Assembly: GCA_946965045.2 (NCBI GenBank) | Contig: OX337238.1 | Coordinates: forward strand, 372,001 to 436,000 | Origin: Epithemia pelagica | Lineage: Eukaryota; Bacillariophyta; Bacillariophyceae; Surirellales; Surirellaceae | Length of the DNA: 64,000 nucleotides | Reading direction: 5' to 3' | Shown here: positions 1 through 9,907 of the stretch, piece after piece | How positions within the stretch are numbered: position 1 is the stretch's first letter | Layout: the number at the start of each line of letters is the position of its first letter | The notes under the pieces: model-generated | The model's database searches: none | Told to the model about the DNA's origin: nothing | What the model saw: the letters and a program-made list of their open reading frames with translations, nothing else | Made by a program: the position numbers and the translations under genes

Positions 1-1389
1 ATCGTCCAAGGAACGTTGAACAATCGCTTGGACCAAAATGCGTTCAATTTTGAGAGCATTAGTTTGCTCCACTTCTGTCAAGGCTCCCTCCTTTTTGGAT
101 AGTAATGTCGCCACGCCCCATAACGTGTTACTGATTTCCTGTGGCTTGAAGCGTGCGACAAAGTCGCCATCGTTTTCCATAGTGGTGGCGACATATTCCA
201 ACAAGGTGTCATGATTGTGATAGACGCCGGCCGTGGCACACGCCCAAATGGAATTGGACCACTCTTGTGGATTGAGGGGTTGACCCGACTCGCGTTTTTG
301 AATTTGAATCAATTCCAAGACCATGTCTCCAAAAAACTGTGTTTCCGCCCGTCCCGAAGTTGCCCAGGCCCACAAAATGTTGGCAATTTCTTGTTGTTGA
401 AACGAGACTTGGGCATTTTTGCCCACTCCTTGTTTGGCATGGAACCGAACATCGTCTAAAATCAAGCCCGCCAGTTTGGAAACCAAAGTCACCCACGGCG
501 CTGAAGTTGATTGTACACTATTGGGGTTGTTTCGTCGCGCTTTGGCCGACTCGAGGACACATTCTCGAATCTCTCGTGCCGTCGCTTCCATGGCCGCTTC
601 TGTCTCTTGAGCGTTTGTTTGCAGGGGCAGTGCTGTGGCGGGTGGTACGACTCGGAGTTTGGCCAATCCCCAGGCTGTATTGGACAATTCACGGCTTTTG
701 AATTTGGCCCGTTTGGCCGAGCCAAGTTCGGAGTCGTTGTTCGGAAGCATGTATTCGGCCAAGGCCGCCAAGAAGAGAGCAAAGCGAGCGTCTTTGAGGA
801 GGGGAGCTCGGGCCTGAGGTTTGAGCGAGTGCCGAGCCAAGCGATGAACGAGGGTGGAAAAATTGACCATATTCAAGGCTCCACCTCCCGCCTTGCGTGT
901 CAAGGCGTTGGGAGTCGATTGGAGCAACTGGAGGACTTGACTGGCATCTTGACATTGAACGATTTGAGAATTAAGATTCCACCAATAATTCCTCATAACA
1001 CTGCTCCGTTGCTTGCTCGGTGGCCGCTTTCCTGGTTTGCGGCCTTTTGGCGGTTTGAGGTGGTGGCTGTTGTTTCCTTTGCCTCCTTGTTTAACTTTTG
1101 CGGAGGGAGGTTTGGGTGTAGGGTCCGTCGAGGGACTTTGATTTTTCTCCAGACTCGATAAAAGAGATATTATTCTGTGGTCTTGCCTCTGACACCATTT
1201 TGGATTGGCGTGGTTGACAGTCGCAACCGGCGCAAATGCATCCGTGGTCGGAGAACTGTCAACGACAAGTACAACGACGACGACGAATAACCAACAAGGG
1301 AGGACGAGGAGGTGGCGAAGGAACACCCACAGGAACTGATTCCCACCACCCGTTGCTCTTCTCTCCCCATATCTTCTGAAATGTAACAT
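1..1389 (-). CDS. Plastid-targeted OPR/RAP-type repeat protein, 3' end outside the window
   Basis: An open frame of 463 codons runs from ATG 1389-1387 to the window edge without a stop. Residues about 15-45 are strongly hydrophobic (a run LFVVVVVLVV) and end in a TDAFAP motif, which matches the ASAFAP signal/transit boundary of diatom plastid proteins; a basic, proline-rich stretch follows. From about residue 230 the chain contains repeated motifs of the form S-R-E-L-S-N-T-A-W-G-L-A, QQEIANILWAWAT, NPQEWSNSIWACAT and KPQEISNTLWGVAT. This PQEISNTLWA pattern is typical of the helical repeats in algal organelle RNA-binding proteins that often end in a RAP domain. The RAP domain, if present, would lie beyond position 1. 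The inferred role is plastid RNA maturation or translation. The family call rests on motif recall, and the transcript target cannot be guessed. Confidence 0.72.
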   Translation of the reverse strand, partial: MLHFRRYGERRATGGGNQFLWVFLRHLLVLPCWLFVVVVVLVVDSSPTTDAFAPVATVNHANPKWCQRQDHRIISLLSSLEKNQSPSTDPTPKPPSAKVKQGGKGNNSHHLKPPKGRKPGKRPPSKQRSSVMRNYWWNLNSQIVQCQDASQVLQLLQSTPNALTRKAGGGALNMVNFSTLVHRLARHSLKPQARAPLLKDARFALFLAALAEYMLPNNDSELGSAKRAKFKSRELSNTAWGLAKLRVVPPATALPLQTNAQETEAAMEATAREIRECVLESAKARRNNPNSVQSTSAPWVTLVSKLAGLILDDVRFHAKQGVGKNAQVSFQQQEIANILWAWATSGRAETQFFGDMVLELIQIQKRESGQPLNPQEWSNSIWACATAGVYHNHDTLLEYVATTMENDGDFVARFKPQEISNTLWGVATLLSKKEGALTEVEQTNALKIERILVQAIVQRSLDD

Positions 1390-1933
1390 TCTGAGTGAAT
1401 GTGACACTCTTGTACGTTGTCTCCGCCTGCACAAACGGATGATGAGGTCTGATGTAATGAGATGATGGATGATGGATTGATTCTGTGGATGGCGTTGGAT
1501 TGATGTCTCATTTAGAGCGACCAAGGTGCGGCCAGATTGTCATTCGCCATGTTACTATGTTTGCTATGTATATGTCTACTTTCCCCCTCTAGATGCTCCT
1601 CCTCCATACTCCTATATTTTACCGTTCGTTTTGTGGTTCTAGAAAACGCGTCGCGAATATCTTTTGATTGAAACGAAGGACCAAGTTCCTGCGTCGTTGT
1701 GGTCTGATCGAGTGCTCTATATTATGGGCTTGTATAGATTCGGAAGGCATGTACTCGTAGAGGGACAATTTTCGCATACATAGGGAGCAAGGAAACTCTC
1801 TGCTTCGGTTTATTGGTCGTACGATTGCATCCACAACTAATAGAATAGGAAGTTTACAATCGTGATGCTACAGGATCAATGTCCAACATTCACTGTTCGC
1901 CATGTCCAGGCTTTGTTTCGGCCGTTCGGTTTA
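1390..1933. other. Intergenic, no gene seen
   Basis: This stretch lies upstream of the left-edge gene and downstream of the large repeat protein's stop codon. Only short frames without protein-like composition occur. It presumably holds the promoter of the 1-1389 gene and the 3' UTR of the next one. Confidence 0.6.
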
Positions 1934-4900
1934 TCAATCCTTTTTCAAAGCATCATATTCAAGTCTTGCTTGCAACAGAGCACGTTGAGCTTGTTCCTTT
2001 GTCGTCTCATGACTCCTCTTCTCATTTGCTAGAACTTGTTTAGTATTAGTTTGCTGCAAGCGTGCCTCCAGCAATAAGCGTTGGCGTCGTTCCTGTTCCG
2101 TGACCCCAACAGATGTTGTTGAGGCAACGTCATGTGCGAGAAGCGTGGCTGCTTGTAGGGCTTTGGTTTCCCTTTCCATCTTTGTGGTAAACATGGATGC
2201 CATGACGGCTCTATATTCCCTGTTGGTCCTCAGTTGTTCTATCTTTGCCCACATACTTACCTCAAACTCCCTTCTATCCGATTCCGCCATGGGTAAGGGG
2301 TCGTTAGATTCTTCCATGGGTCTAGCAGTCCGTCCCACAGAACTCTGTTTCAACTGAGCTGCGAGCAACGCGCGTTGACGTTTTTCGTTCTGGTCCACTT
2401 CTCGAACAGGACTTGAAGTCGAAAGAAGTTTAGCCACTTCTTGCGCTTTCTTCTCTCTCCCCAATTTCTTTTCCAGCAATGGTGCGATGGATGCTTTTCT
2501 TTCTCTCTCCAACTTGTTGTTTTCAGCCTCATCGTTTTCTTGCGTTGACGTGGTACCCCTTGTAGCAGAACTCTGTTTTAGTTGCGCTGCGAGCAGCGCC
2601 CGTTGACGGATCTCGTCCTGATCCACTTCTTGTACTGGATTCACAGTCGGCAACAGTTTGGCCACTTCTTCCGCTTTCTTTTCTCTCGCCAATTTCTTCT
2701 CCAGTAGTGGTGCAAGCAAAGCTTTTCTTCCTCTTTCCAGCTTCATGCTTTCTTCATTACTCGAATCCCCTCCTTCTTTTGCGACAGATGACCCCGTACC
2801 AAGTTGCAATCGTGCCGACAACAATTTCCTTTGCCGCGCTTCAATTTCCTGTTTCCTTCGGAGGACTTCGTCAGGGTTTTCTTTTTCTCTACTGACAAGT
2901 GTGTCCGATGAATCAACAGGCAAGTCCTTTTGTTCCGTAGAGGTCGGGATGGCTCCGTCGGGTCCAAGAGTTTCATCTGATCCAGAGGAAACCTTGGATG
3001 CCTCAAATGTCAATCGAGCAGGAAGCAATGAGCGTTGCTGTCTTTCTGTCTCTGTCTTTCGTAACGAGTCTTTGGCAACCTGGGCCTGCTCTGCAAGGAG
3101 GGCAGCTGCTGCCACAGCTTTGCGTTCCCGTTCCAACCTCTCCACAGCCATGATTTCCGTTTGTTCCTGAATTCTTTTCTCCTCGGCTGCAACTCTATCC
3201 AGTTCCTCTTGTTTCACATGTGCCGTGAGCAAGGCGCGCTGATTCGCTTCCTTCATCTTGTTATTGGCAAGCTCTTCAGCGGTCTTCCGAGCAGCGATCG
3301 CGTCAGCATCAAGCTTCAATCTCATGGCAAGAAGCGAACGTTGTTGGATTTCCGCTTCCTTCTTTTGTGTGAGCACTTCCTGAGAGATAGCCACTTTTTC
3401 CTTCACCGGAAAAGGCTCTGTCCGGGTGGCTAAGATATTCCTTCGCTCTTGCTCAACCTGTGGGAGGCGGGGGTCCTCTTCCACAACAGGTCGAGTCATT
3501 TGGCTTGCCTCTATCAGTTTCCTTCTCTCTGCTTGCAATGCCTCGATCTGCGCAGAAGCTTGACTGGGCTGTATTAGATTCCGTCTCTCTGATTCAAGTT
3601 CTGTGATACGAGCCTCATCTTGCTGGCGCTGGGTGGGCTGAGCGGTAGAAATGTTCTCTGTTGTACCAACACCACTCTCCGACTCGGGTGTTATTGGGTC
3701 TCCTGGCGCCTGTGTAAGAAAGGTCTCTGTCGTATCAGAACCTTTCTCCGACCCGGCAGTTATCGGGTCTCCTGGTGCCTGTCCAATCATGGGTCTCTGC
3801 TGGTCTTGGGCATACGGTGCAACTTCCACACGCTTCCTGTCCTGTCCTGCTCTTTTGATAGCCTCGGCTTTTTGTTGCTTCGCGGCTTCTGCTCGCTGTC
3901 GTGCCATCATTTCAATAGGACTAAGGCCTGCTTCTACACGCTCGGCCCTTTGTGCGATTTTCCGAACAACAGATGTCCGTCGAGGAGCACTTCGGTTCGG
4001 ACTAAGTGTCGTCTCTGGAGCAACATTAATGTTGGGAGTCGTCGTTTGTCTCCACCCGACTCTTCGTGTAGGTACCGGTCGCGGCGCAATAGGTTTCTGT
4101 GGAGCAATGTCATTGGACTGCTGGGTTCTAGTTTTCCAGACCACGGAGTTTTGAACTGGTTGTGCTTTGACGTCTCGACGAGCGTCTCTCCGGTCGGTCG
4201 ACATGGGTTCTACATCCAGTCCACCTATCGGTTGTACCTGAACTTCAGACGGACCTCGATTTATTGCCGGGTCTTGCTGAAACACTGTTTGATCCGAAGG
4301 ACTCGTTTCTGGTTCGATTTCAGTTTCGGTGGGAATGGGATTGGTGGTGTCTTCCGCAGTGGTTTCCAAAGCTCGTTCTTCCATGGCGTCCGTTTCGTCG
4401 TCCATGGATGACAACTGTTGTTCCTTTTCCAATGTCACCACTTTTCTACTGGCAAGTCTGCTTTGTGCCTCGGATCGTTCAAACTTTATCAAATTGGAGG
4501 GACGAGGTCCTAGGAACCTTGTCAGGACTGGTTCCGTCATGACATCCGCAACGATGGTCGACTCTCTTGGAATTGCACTATTCCGACCAAAGAAACGAAC
4601 CTGCGCATCGGAACGTTCAAACTGGACCAAACTCAGAGGGCGAAGACTCTCCTCACGGATCGTAGGCTTTGTCTCTTCCTCCACAGATGCTTGGACCGTG
4701 CGAGCCGGTTCTGCCGGGGTCTCTCCCTCGTTTGGATCTGTCTCTTTCTCCACAGATGTTTGGACCGTGCGAGCCGGTTCTGTCTGGGTCTCTGTTTCAT
4801 TCGGTGTTGTCTCTTCCTCCACAGATGCTTGGAGGACCGTGCGAACCGGTGCTGCCGGTCGACTCTGTCGTCGAACATGCGCTTCCGATGTTTCAAACAG

Positions 4901-7198
4901 TACCAAAAAGTCACGAGGACTGTTCCGGACCATTTGTGGAATGGAGTCTTTCTGATCGCTACTATCCATTTGGCTCATCCTACTCATACCATCTGCCTCA
5001 ACAGGTGATGACTCCTTCATCATTGGCTCGTCAGTCTCGATTGGAGTCAGAGTGTCATCATTTAGCTCAACATCTGAGTCCACCGGCGGCTCCATCACCA
5101 TCTCCGGTGGTGCAACGACGGAATCCGATACGACGGTACTAGCTGCTTCGTCTGGCACCTCCTCGTCCATGTCTTGTCGTTCCACCGCAAAGAACAATGG
5201 AGACGACGTGCCAACCGATGGAGGAGCTGCTTGCGATACCAGGCTCTTCTTTGGAACCGTAGTGTCGTCTGCCGCTTGATTCATACTGGAGTCTGGCAGT
5301 ACTTGGTTTGAGACACTCCTGGATGTTGGCGTAGTAGGAATAGTAGCATTGGTGTGATTGCCCGATGACAACAACACATCTTGGACCAAGGCCAAGGCAA
5401 CTGTACCCACACCTCGTGCCACGTCTCCCGCCATACCTTCGATCCCCGCCACATACAAGGCTGCTATACCAACGATCCCGGCGAGTTCGGGTTGGGCCCC
5501 CAAAGCGATGGCTACAATGGAGGCCGTGGCGGCACTGGAGAGGGATACGGGATTGGAAACTCCCTCGAGGATTGTGGAGGCAACATCCTTGCTCTCCCCG
5601 ACGACGACAACGTCTGCGGGGAAATCGAGGTCGGATGATCCATTGACCGTGGCGTTTTGAACAAGCGTCAAGAAGGTGGACCCCAAGGAACGCAAATTAT
5701 CTCCGGCGGAACTGTCCGTGGCGGCCAAGACGCTGGCCGTGGCACCCAACACCAAGGAAGATTCCCAAACGTGTTCCGGTGCCAATCCCATGATGATGGA
5801 TAGAAACAAGGCACCTACCGTGGCGGTGGAAGCACCGGCACTGATCACAACAGCCGAGTCGACGTCGTCTTTTCGGGCCAACCAATCACTTGACGACAAG
5901 TCCTCTCCTTCCATTCTGGTTGTGGTTGTCGTTGTTGTTGGGTCGGTGCCCTTGTCGTCGTCGGCGGATCCCGTTTCTCCTGCTTGCGCTTGTTGCTGCG
6001 ACTGGTAGGCTTCCCAAAGGGCGGGTGCTTCGTTCCAGCCTTCTTGAAACTTTTCTTGAACGCCCGTCACGACTTGAGAGGTGACATTGGACAGTTGATT
6101 CCAGGATGAGACGAGGAGGGATGCCAAAACATCCTGGTCCAGAGGCGAAGACGAAGAAGAAGAGGACGATGACTCGGAAACGCTCTCGTTGGTATCTGTA
6201 TTGGACGTTTCCATGGAAGAAAAAGGCTCCATTGGTGGTGTCATTGACGTGTCCTCGGATGATAATGATTGAGATGTAACGCCGTCCAAACTTGGAGGAT
6301 CCGAGGTATCTTTGTTTTCTGTGTCATTCGAGGAGGATGAAGTCATAACTTGTTGGTTGTCGATTCCTGTATTTTCCTCCTCCTCTTCCATCCACGTCTG
6401 TTCATTGATATTCACACGGTTGTCCTCGTCGTCTGGATCCGTTTCTTTTTCCGGTTGCAACGAAAGTGGTTCACTCGTCGTGTCCTCAAAGTGGACCGTT
6501 TCCTCCTCCTCCTCCTCCTTGTCGTCGTTGTTGTGTTCCGGCTCGGTCGAATTGACGGGCTTGGGGTCCTCCTGGGGAGCAGGAGGGTCCACGGTGCCAC
6601 GAGTAGTGTCGTCGTCCTCCTGGTCGTTGTTGGGTTCCGTATCTTGGGACGACGAAAACCGCACAACTCGGGGCGTCACTTCTTGGGAGGCCGACTGCTG
6701 TTGTGGGGAAATGGACGTGAGACGCCCGCCTCGAAAGGCTCGATTGGCGGCACGATCCCACCATTTCAATTGCGATTGTTGTTGTTGTAACAGGTACGAG
6801 GGTGGTGGCGTTTGCGGGGGTCTAGGTGGTGGTGGTTGTGGTGCAAAGAAATTGAGACTGGCGGTCAGACTGGCCAAAAAGCGTCCTTGTTTCTTGTTGT
6901 TGTTGTTTGGTGGTGGCTGGTTTTGGTCCTTCTTGTTGTTGTTCTCGGGTAGCTCCTGCGGGTCTCCCGCAATGGACCAAGAACCCAACGAAGAGAGTTG
7001 TTGTGGTTGTTTTGGATGTTGTTGCGCCCGTTTGGCGGTGTTGTTGGGTCGCCAAACCTTGTTCCACAGAGGAAAGGCGTCGGCCCGCTCCACAAGCTCC
7101 AATGGGTGCCACGCAACAGCGACAAGGGCCGCAACTACCAGCACGATCCATCGGGGGAGGATGGTTCGTTGTCGGGAACGTTGTGTTGGTTGCCCCAT
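1934..7198 (-). CDS. Very large plastid-targeted, repeat-rich, largely disordered protein
   Basis: One uninterrupted frame gives 1754 residues from ATG 7198-7196; an in-frame ATG at 7411 exists, but only the later start puts the hydrophobic signal at the N-terminus. Residues about 17-33 are a hydrophobic signal (IVLVVAALVAVAW), followed by ERADAFPLW, an ASAFAP-like plastid boundary. Next comes a Q/N/P/D/E-rich disordered region. At about residues 440-605 lie two similar Ala/Gly-rich hydrophobic modules, probably membrane-associated helices. A middle region has three copies of an F-E-R-S-E-A-Q-x-R-like motif (about 770, 865 and 908), three TVQASVEEET-like repeats and two TQAPGDPIT repeats. The C-terminal third is charged coiled coil with eight R-Q-R-A-L-L-x-A-R-L-type motifs. 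I recognise no enzyme domain. A stromal or thylakoid scaffold role is inference only. Confidence 0.8.
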   Translation of the reverse strand: MGQPTQRSRQRTILPRWIVLVVAALVAVAWHPLELVERADAFPLWNKVWRPNNTAKRAQQHPKQPQQLSSLGSWSIAGDPQELPENNNKKDQNQPPPNNNNKKQGRFLASLTASLNFFAPQPPPPRPPQTPPPSYLLQQQQSQLKWWDRAANRAFRGGRLTSISPQQQSASQEVTPRVVRFSSSQDTEPNNDQEDDDTTRGTVDPPAPQEDPKPVNSTEPEHNNDDKEEEEEETVHFEDTTSEPLSLQPEKETDPDDEDNRVNINEQTWMEEEEENTGIDNQQVMTSSSSNDTENKDTSDPPSLDGVTSQSLSSEDTSMTPPMEPFSSMETSNTDTNESVSESSSSSSSSSPLDQDVLASLLVSSWNQLSNVTSQVVTGVQEKFQEGWNEAPALWEAYQSQQQAQAGETGSADDDKGTDPTTTTTTTRMEGEDLSSSDWLARKDDVDSAVVISAGASTATVGALFLSIIMGLAPEHVWESSLVLGATASVLAATDSSAGDNLRSLGSTFLTLVQNATVNGSSDLDFPADVVVVGESKDVASTILEGVSNPVSLSSAATASIVAIALGAQPELAGIVGIAALYVAGIEGMAGDVARGVGTVALALVQDVLLSSGNHTNATIPTTPTSRSVSNQVLPDSSMNQAADDTTVPKKSLVSQAAPPSVGTSSPLFFAVERQDMDEEVPDEAASTVVSDSVVAPPEMVMEPPVDSDVELNDDTLTPIETDEPMMKESSPVEADGMSRMSQMDSSDQKDSIPQMVRNSPRDFLVLFETSEAHVRRQSRPAAPVRTVLQASVEEETTPNETETQTEPARTVQTSVEKETDPNEGETPAEPARTVQASVEEETKPTIREESLRPLSLVQFERSDAQVRFFGRNSAIPRESTIVADVMTEPVLTRFLGPRPSNLIKFERSEAQSRLASRKVVTLEKEQQLSSMDDETDAMEERALETTAEDTTNPIPTETEIEPETSPSDQTVFQQDPAINRGPSEVQVQPIGGLDVEPMSTDRRDARRDVKAQPVQNSVVWKTRTQQSNDIAPQKPIAPRPVPTRRVGWRQTTTPNINVAPETTLSPNRSAPRRTSVVRKIAQRAERVEAGLSPIEMMARQRAEAAKQQKAEAIKRAGQDRKRVEVAPYAQDQQRPMIGQAPGDPITAGSEKGSDTTETFLTQAPGDPITPESESGVGTTENISTAQPTQRQQDEARITELESERRNLIQPSQASAQIEALQAERRKLIEASQMTRPVVEEDPRLPQVEQERRNILATRTEPFPVKEKVAISQEVLTQKKEAEIQQRSLLAMRLKLDADAIAARKTAEELANNKMKEANQRALLTAHVKQEELDRVAAEEKRIQEQTEIMAVERLERERKAVAAAALLAEQAQVAKDSLRKTETERQQRSLLPARLTFEASKVSSGSDETLGPDGAIPTSTEQKDLPVDSSDTLVSREKENPDEVLRRKQEIEARQRKLLSARLQLGTGSSVAKEGGDSSNEESMKLERGRKALLAPLLEKKLAREKKAEEVAKLLPTVNPVQEVDQDEIRQRALLAAQLKQSSATRGTTSTQENDEAENNKLERERKASIAPLLEKKLGREKKAQEVAKLLSTSSPVREVDQNEKRQRALLAAQLKQSSVGRTARPMEESNDPLPMAESDRREFEVSMWAKIEQLRTNREYRAVMASMFTTKMERETKALQAATLLAHDVASTTSVGVTEQERRQRLLLEARLQQTNTKQVLANEKRSHETTKEQAQRALLQARLEYDALKKD
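1966..3350 (-). repeat. Coding repeat: eight RQRALLAARL-type helical motifs
   Basis: Within the large repeat protein, motifs such as QQRSLLAMRLK, RQRKLLSARLQ, RQRALLAAQLK (twice), RQRLLLEARLQ and AQRALLQARLE recur roughly every 35-95 residues. Two longer near-identical blocks contain APLLEKKL followed by EKKAEEVAKLL or EKKAQEVAKLL. The two nearly identical blocks suggest recent internal duplication. Confidence 0.85.
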
Positions 7199-7870
7199 CC
7201 TGCCACCACGTTCACTTGTGTGCATCGAGCCGACTCTCTCTCTCGATCTCTGTTTCCAAGGTACTGAGAGCGATCTATTGTATGAAATTATATTCGAGGA
7301 CACTGGTCGTTTGCGATTTGATGGAGTCCGCCCCGTTGACTGTTTGGATATCTTATGGTGAGACAAACAGAGAGAGATCTTCTGGAATCTTCTCGCATGC
7401 GAACACCGCATGTGACGTCATTTCCAACTGTCAACTGTCAAATCCATCTCTCCATTTCAAGCGTCTGGTTTTGGCTTTACGTTGTTGAAGAATATCGTTG
7501 TAACTCATCAAAACCGCTGGAGATTCTCGTTGACTGGTGGGGCACTAGTGGGGTCATCTAGAAAGTATTTCGTGCTTGATGAGAAAAGAAATGCTTTCTA
7601 ATTAGCTCCATCGATGCGCACCTCTGTCAAAGATTTTTCAAAGGATCTTTTTTGGAACACTTCCTGCTTCCTGCGCCGTGTCAAGGCGACCATTGCTTCG
7701 GGCACAAGCAGAAACCACAAATTTTGGCCATCATCATCACCGCACCGAGAGAGAGCGAGAGAGATCATGGTTTAGGTTCTGCTCCCGAGCATTCTCTTGT
7801 CTGGACCACAAAGCAAGCAAGCGTCATAAAAACAGAACAGAACCTTACCAACAACAATAATAACAACAAC
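7199..7870. other. Divergent intergenic region between the repeat protein and the Na+/H+ exchanger
   Basis: The two flanking genes are transcribed away from each other, so both promoters should lie here. The sequence just before 7871 is rich in CAA/AAC triplets (leader). No convincing TATA box or protein-coding frame was seen. Confidence 0.5.
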
Positions 7871-8659
7871 ATGAACATCTTGTCACGGCCGCTCGTCTTT
7901 TTGCTTCGACGGTTGGTCCTCTTGTGGCTGCTGTTGGTGGCGGCACTCCCTGGTGCTTGGGCGTCCGAAGAAAACGAATCCGAAGAAGAAGAAGAAGTGG
8001 AGCCGGCCGATGCCATTATTTTTCCCTTTTTTGTCTTGGCCTTGGGCATTCTGTCGCATCGCTTGTTGAGTCGGTATTTGGAATGGTTGCCCTATACCGG
8101 TTTCCTGTTTGTCTTGGGCACGTGCATGGGGGTGGGAGTGACCCGTGTCTCGGGACCGACCAATTTATTGAATTCCTCCATGGTGAATTTTTGGTTGCCC
8201 ATTGACAGTGAATTGCTCTTGGTCAGTTTCTTGCCCGGTCTCTTGTATCACGATGCCGCTGGACAAAATCCCCACTTGTTTCGTGTCGCCTTTCTCCAAT
8301 GTCTCATTTTTGCCTTTCGTGCGTACATGCTCTACCAAAACTATTGGTGATTTTGTGTGTTTGCCCGGCACCTCGTCTAACTCATAAATGCTTTTGTCTT
8401 GGTTGATTGGTGTTGTGGGGGTGTTTGTTCTTTTGTGTGTTTGGTGTGGAACCACTCCTCTATATTACTACCACTAGCCATGGTATTGGCGGGCACCACC
8501 TTGACGGCCCTCGTGGCGTATTATATTTTTCCCTACGACTGGTCCTTTAATCTCGCCATGACGTTTGGGTCCATCTTGTCAGCCACGGATCCCGTGGCGG
8601 TCGCCGCACTCTTGGATCAAGTCGGTGCTCCACCGCGGCTCAAAATTCACATTGCCGGC
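7871..8659 (+). CDS. Na+/H+ exchanger (CPA1/NHE family), 5' exons of a transposon-split gene
   Basis: Exon 1 is 7871-8318 and exon 2 is 8478-8659. They are joined across a 159-bp GT-AG intron (phase 1), giving ...FAF|PMVLAG. The product starts with a signal peptide (LLWLLLVAALPGAWA) and an acidic patch, then transmembrane segments and the CPA1 motifs FLPGLLYHDA and ILSATDPVAVAALL. Exon 2 runs into Copia-1 at HIAG, exactly where the family continues with GESLLND; that continuation is found at 26240. Adding 26245-26574 and 26724-28433 to these two exons gives 2670 nt, exactly 890 codons, so the gene was whole before the insertion. As sequenced, transcription would enter the retrotransposon LTR and hit a stop two codons on. 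The antiporter would swap Na+ or K+ for H+ across a plasma or endomembrane. Confidence 0.88.
8319..8477 (+). other. Intron 1 of the Na+/H+ exchanger gene
   Basis: The donor is GTGCGT at 8319 and the acceptor is CCACTAG ending at 8477; the intron is 159 bp, phase 1. It is supported by restoration of the transporter reading frame and of conserved protein sequence across the junction. Confidence 0.82.
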
Positions 8660-9428
8660 AGTTAAAGTACGGCTAGCTATAGACCTAGAACTACCTTTCG
8701 AAGAACAACACCTAGACTCTATGAGAGTACACGTCTACCATGACATAGCTGTGCCATCTGTCCTGCAAGCTTGTGCGAACACGTGCGTGGACGGCTGACG
8801 AAGCTGTGCCCATGTATGTGACATGTCCGAGCCTGCGGCACAATGTTCCCTCTCTGAATAACCCTGGTGTTTTGTGATACACATTTACATATGCCCACTA
8901 CTATCTACGACAGGCAAAAGCCGGACGAGCTCCACTCGGAAGCAAAGTCCAGGCTATGTCTCACCTAAAACATACACGTCTCCAACTTACAACAAGATTC
9001 ACCAAAGGATCATGGATACTTGGTTGAAGCCAATAGTTCCGCCTCTATCCCTCACAGTTTGAGTATATGGAACAGGTTCTATGCACTAAGAGAACAGGTT
9101 CCATTAGTCCCTAAACGTAGAGCGTCTGTAGCGCCTTACCTAGAAGTCAAAGATGTTTCTTCACCGGGCCCAACGATTCGGGAAAAGTAAACTCTTTATG
9201 ACTGAAAGGAAGTAATGAAAGAGCAATCATGAGAAACAAACACTTTCGATAGAATAAGCTCACTTCTTATAAAAACCTGAAAGTTGTAAGCAACCTTTAG
9301 GAAGGAGTCAACCATACTAACCTAGTACAAGGTGAGGGCCCCATCGTGTACCGAGTGAACTGGTTGACTACAGAAGTTCAGAGCACTAACCATCACGTCT
9401 TACGTTAGTTTTTCTACATACATTAAGT
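8660..9428 (+). repeat. Copia-1 5' LTR (769 bp)
   Basis: It begins AGTTAAAG and ends CATTAAGT, so it lacks the usual TG...CA ends, though AGTTAA and TTAAGT form an imperfect inverted pair. It is repeated without visible change at 18375. A TATA-like run sits at 9268-9275. A 62-codon frame inside it is not thought to be a gene. Confidence 0.95.
9268..9275 (+). promoter_or_regulatory. TATA-like box in the Copia-1 LTR
   Basis: TATAAAAA lies about 150 bp before the LTR end (copy at 18983-18990). This is a plausible core promoter for the element's RNA, which would start within the downstream R region. Inference from position and sequence only. Confidence 0.45.
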
Positions 9429-9445
9429 GGTTATTGAGCCCAAAG
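9429..9445 (+). other. Copia-1 primer binding site
   Basis: GGTTATTGAGCCCAAAG directly follows the 5' LTR. It resembles the GGTTATGAGCCCAAG site of Copia-3 except for one extra T. That sequence is complementary to the anticodon arm of initiator tRNA-Met, as in copia/Ty5 half-tRNA priming. Confidence 0.6.
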
Positions 9446-9907
9446 AGGCTGACGAACCGTACGCCTCCTCTATCGTATTGCCGACAAGACCGACGGACCG
9501 AACCAACCTCTCTTCAGTGTGAATTATTGCATTCATCAGGAAGGGAACGACAAATCTCCATTGCTACGTGGTTATCGATCCACTAGCATCCAACCAAGCG
9601 CGCCGGAAGCCATCAAGGCTCCAACCAAGGTACCAACACGAGCGACGAGGACTCACCAACTTCCAGTGGTGCAGGAAGCTTCGACCTCGTGTCCATACCA
9701 GGTGACGAAGACACCGTATCCAGTACCGCTGATCTTCCAACACCTGTAGCCAATCCGACGAACGAAGACGCCCTTGTTGACGAACAAGGACAGAGTATTG
9801 CTGCTTCGGAATCGCAGATTGTTGAGTCTCCACCAGGTCCATCTAACAACGACACCCAACATCAGGGTTTGATTGTTGCATCTCAACGACAAAGAAGGAA
9901 GACCACC

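Noticed and set aside
511-1161. Plus-strand open frame of 216 codons
   Set aside because: It is antisense to the left-edge gene, whose minus-strand frame has a plastid presequence and repeated family motifs.
1619-1834. Minus-strand 71-codon frame upstream of the left-edge gene
   Set aside because: Short, no conserved features, and located in a likely promoter region.
6312-7361. Long plus-strand open frame opposite the large plastid protein
   Set aside because: Its composition (Ser/Cys/Gly/Val runs) is the antisense reflection of the Gln/Asp/Thr-rich codons of the real gene; no signal or domain is seen.
8874-9062. 62-codon frame repeated at 18589-18777
   Set aside because: It is duplicated only because it lies in the LTR; it has no family resemblance.
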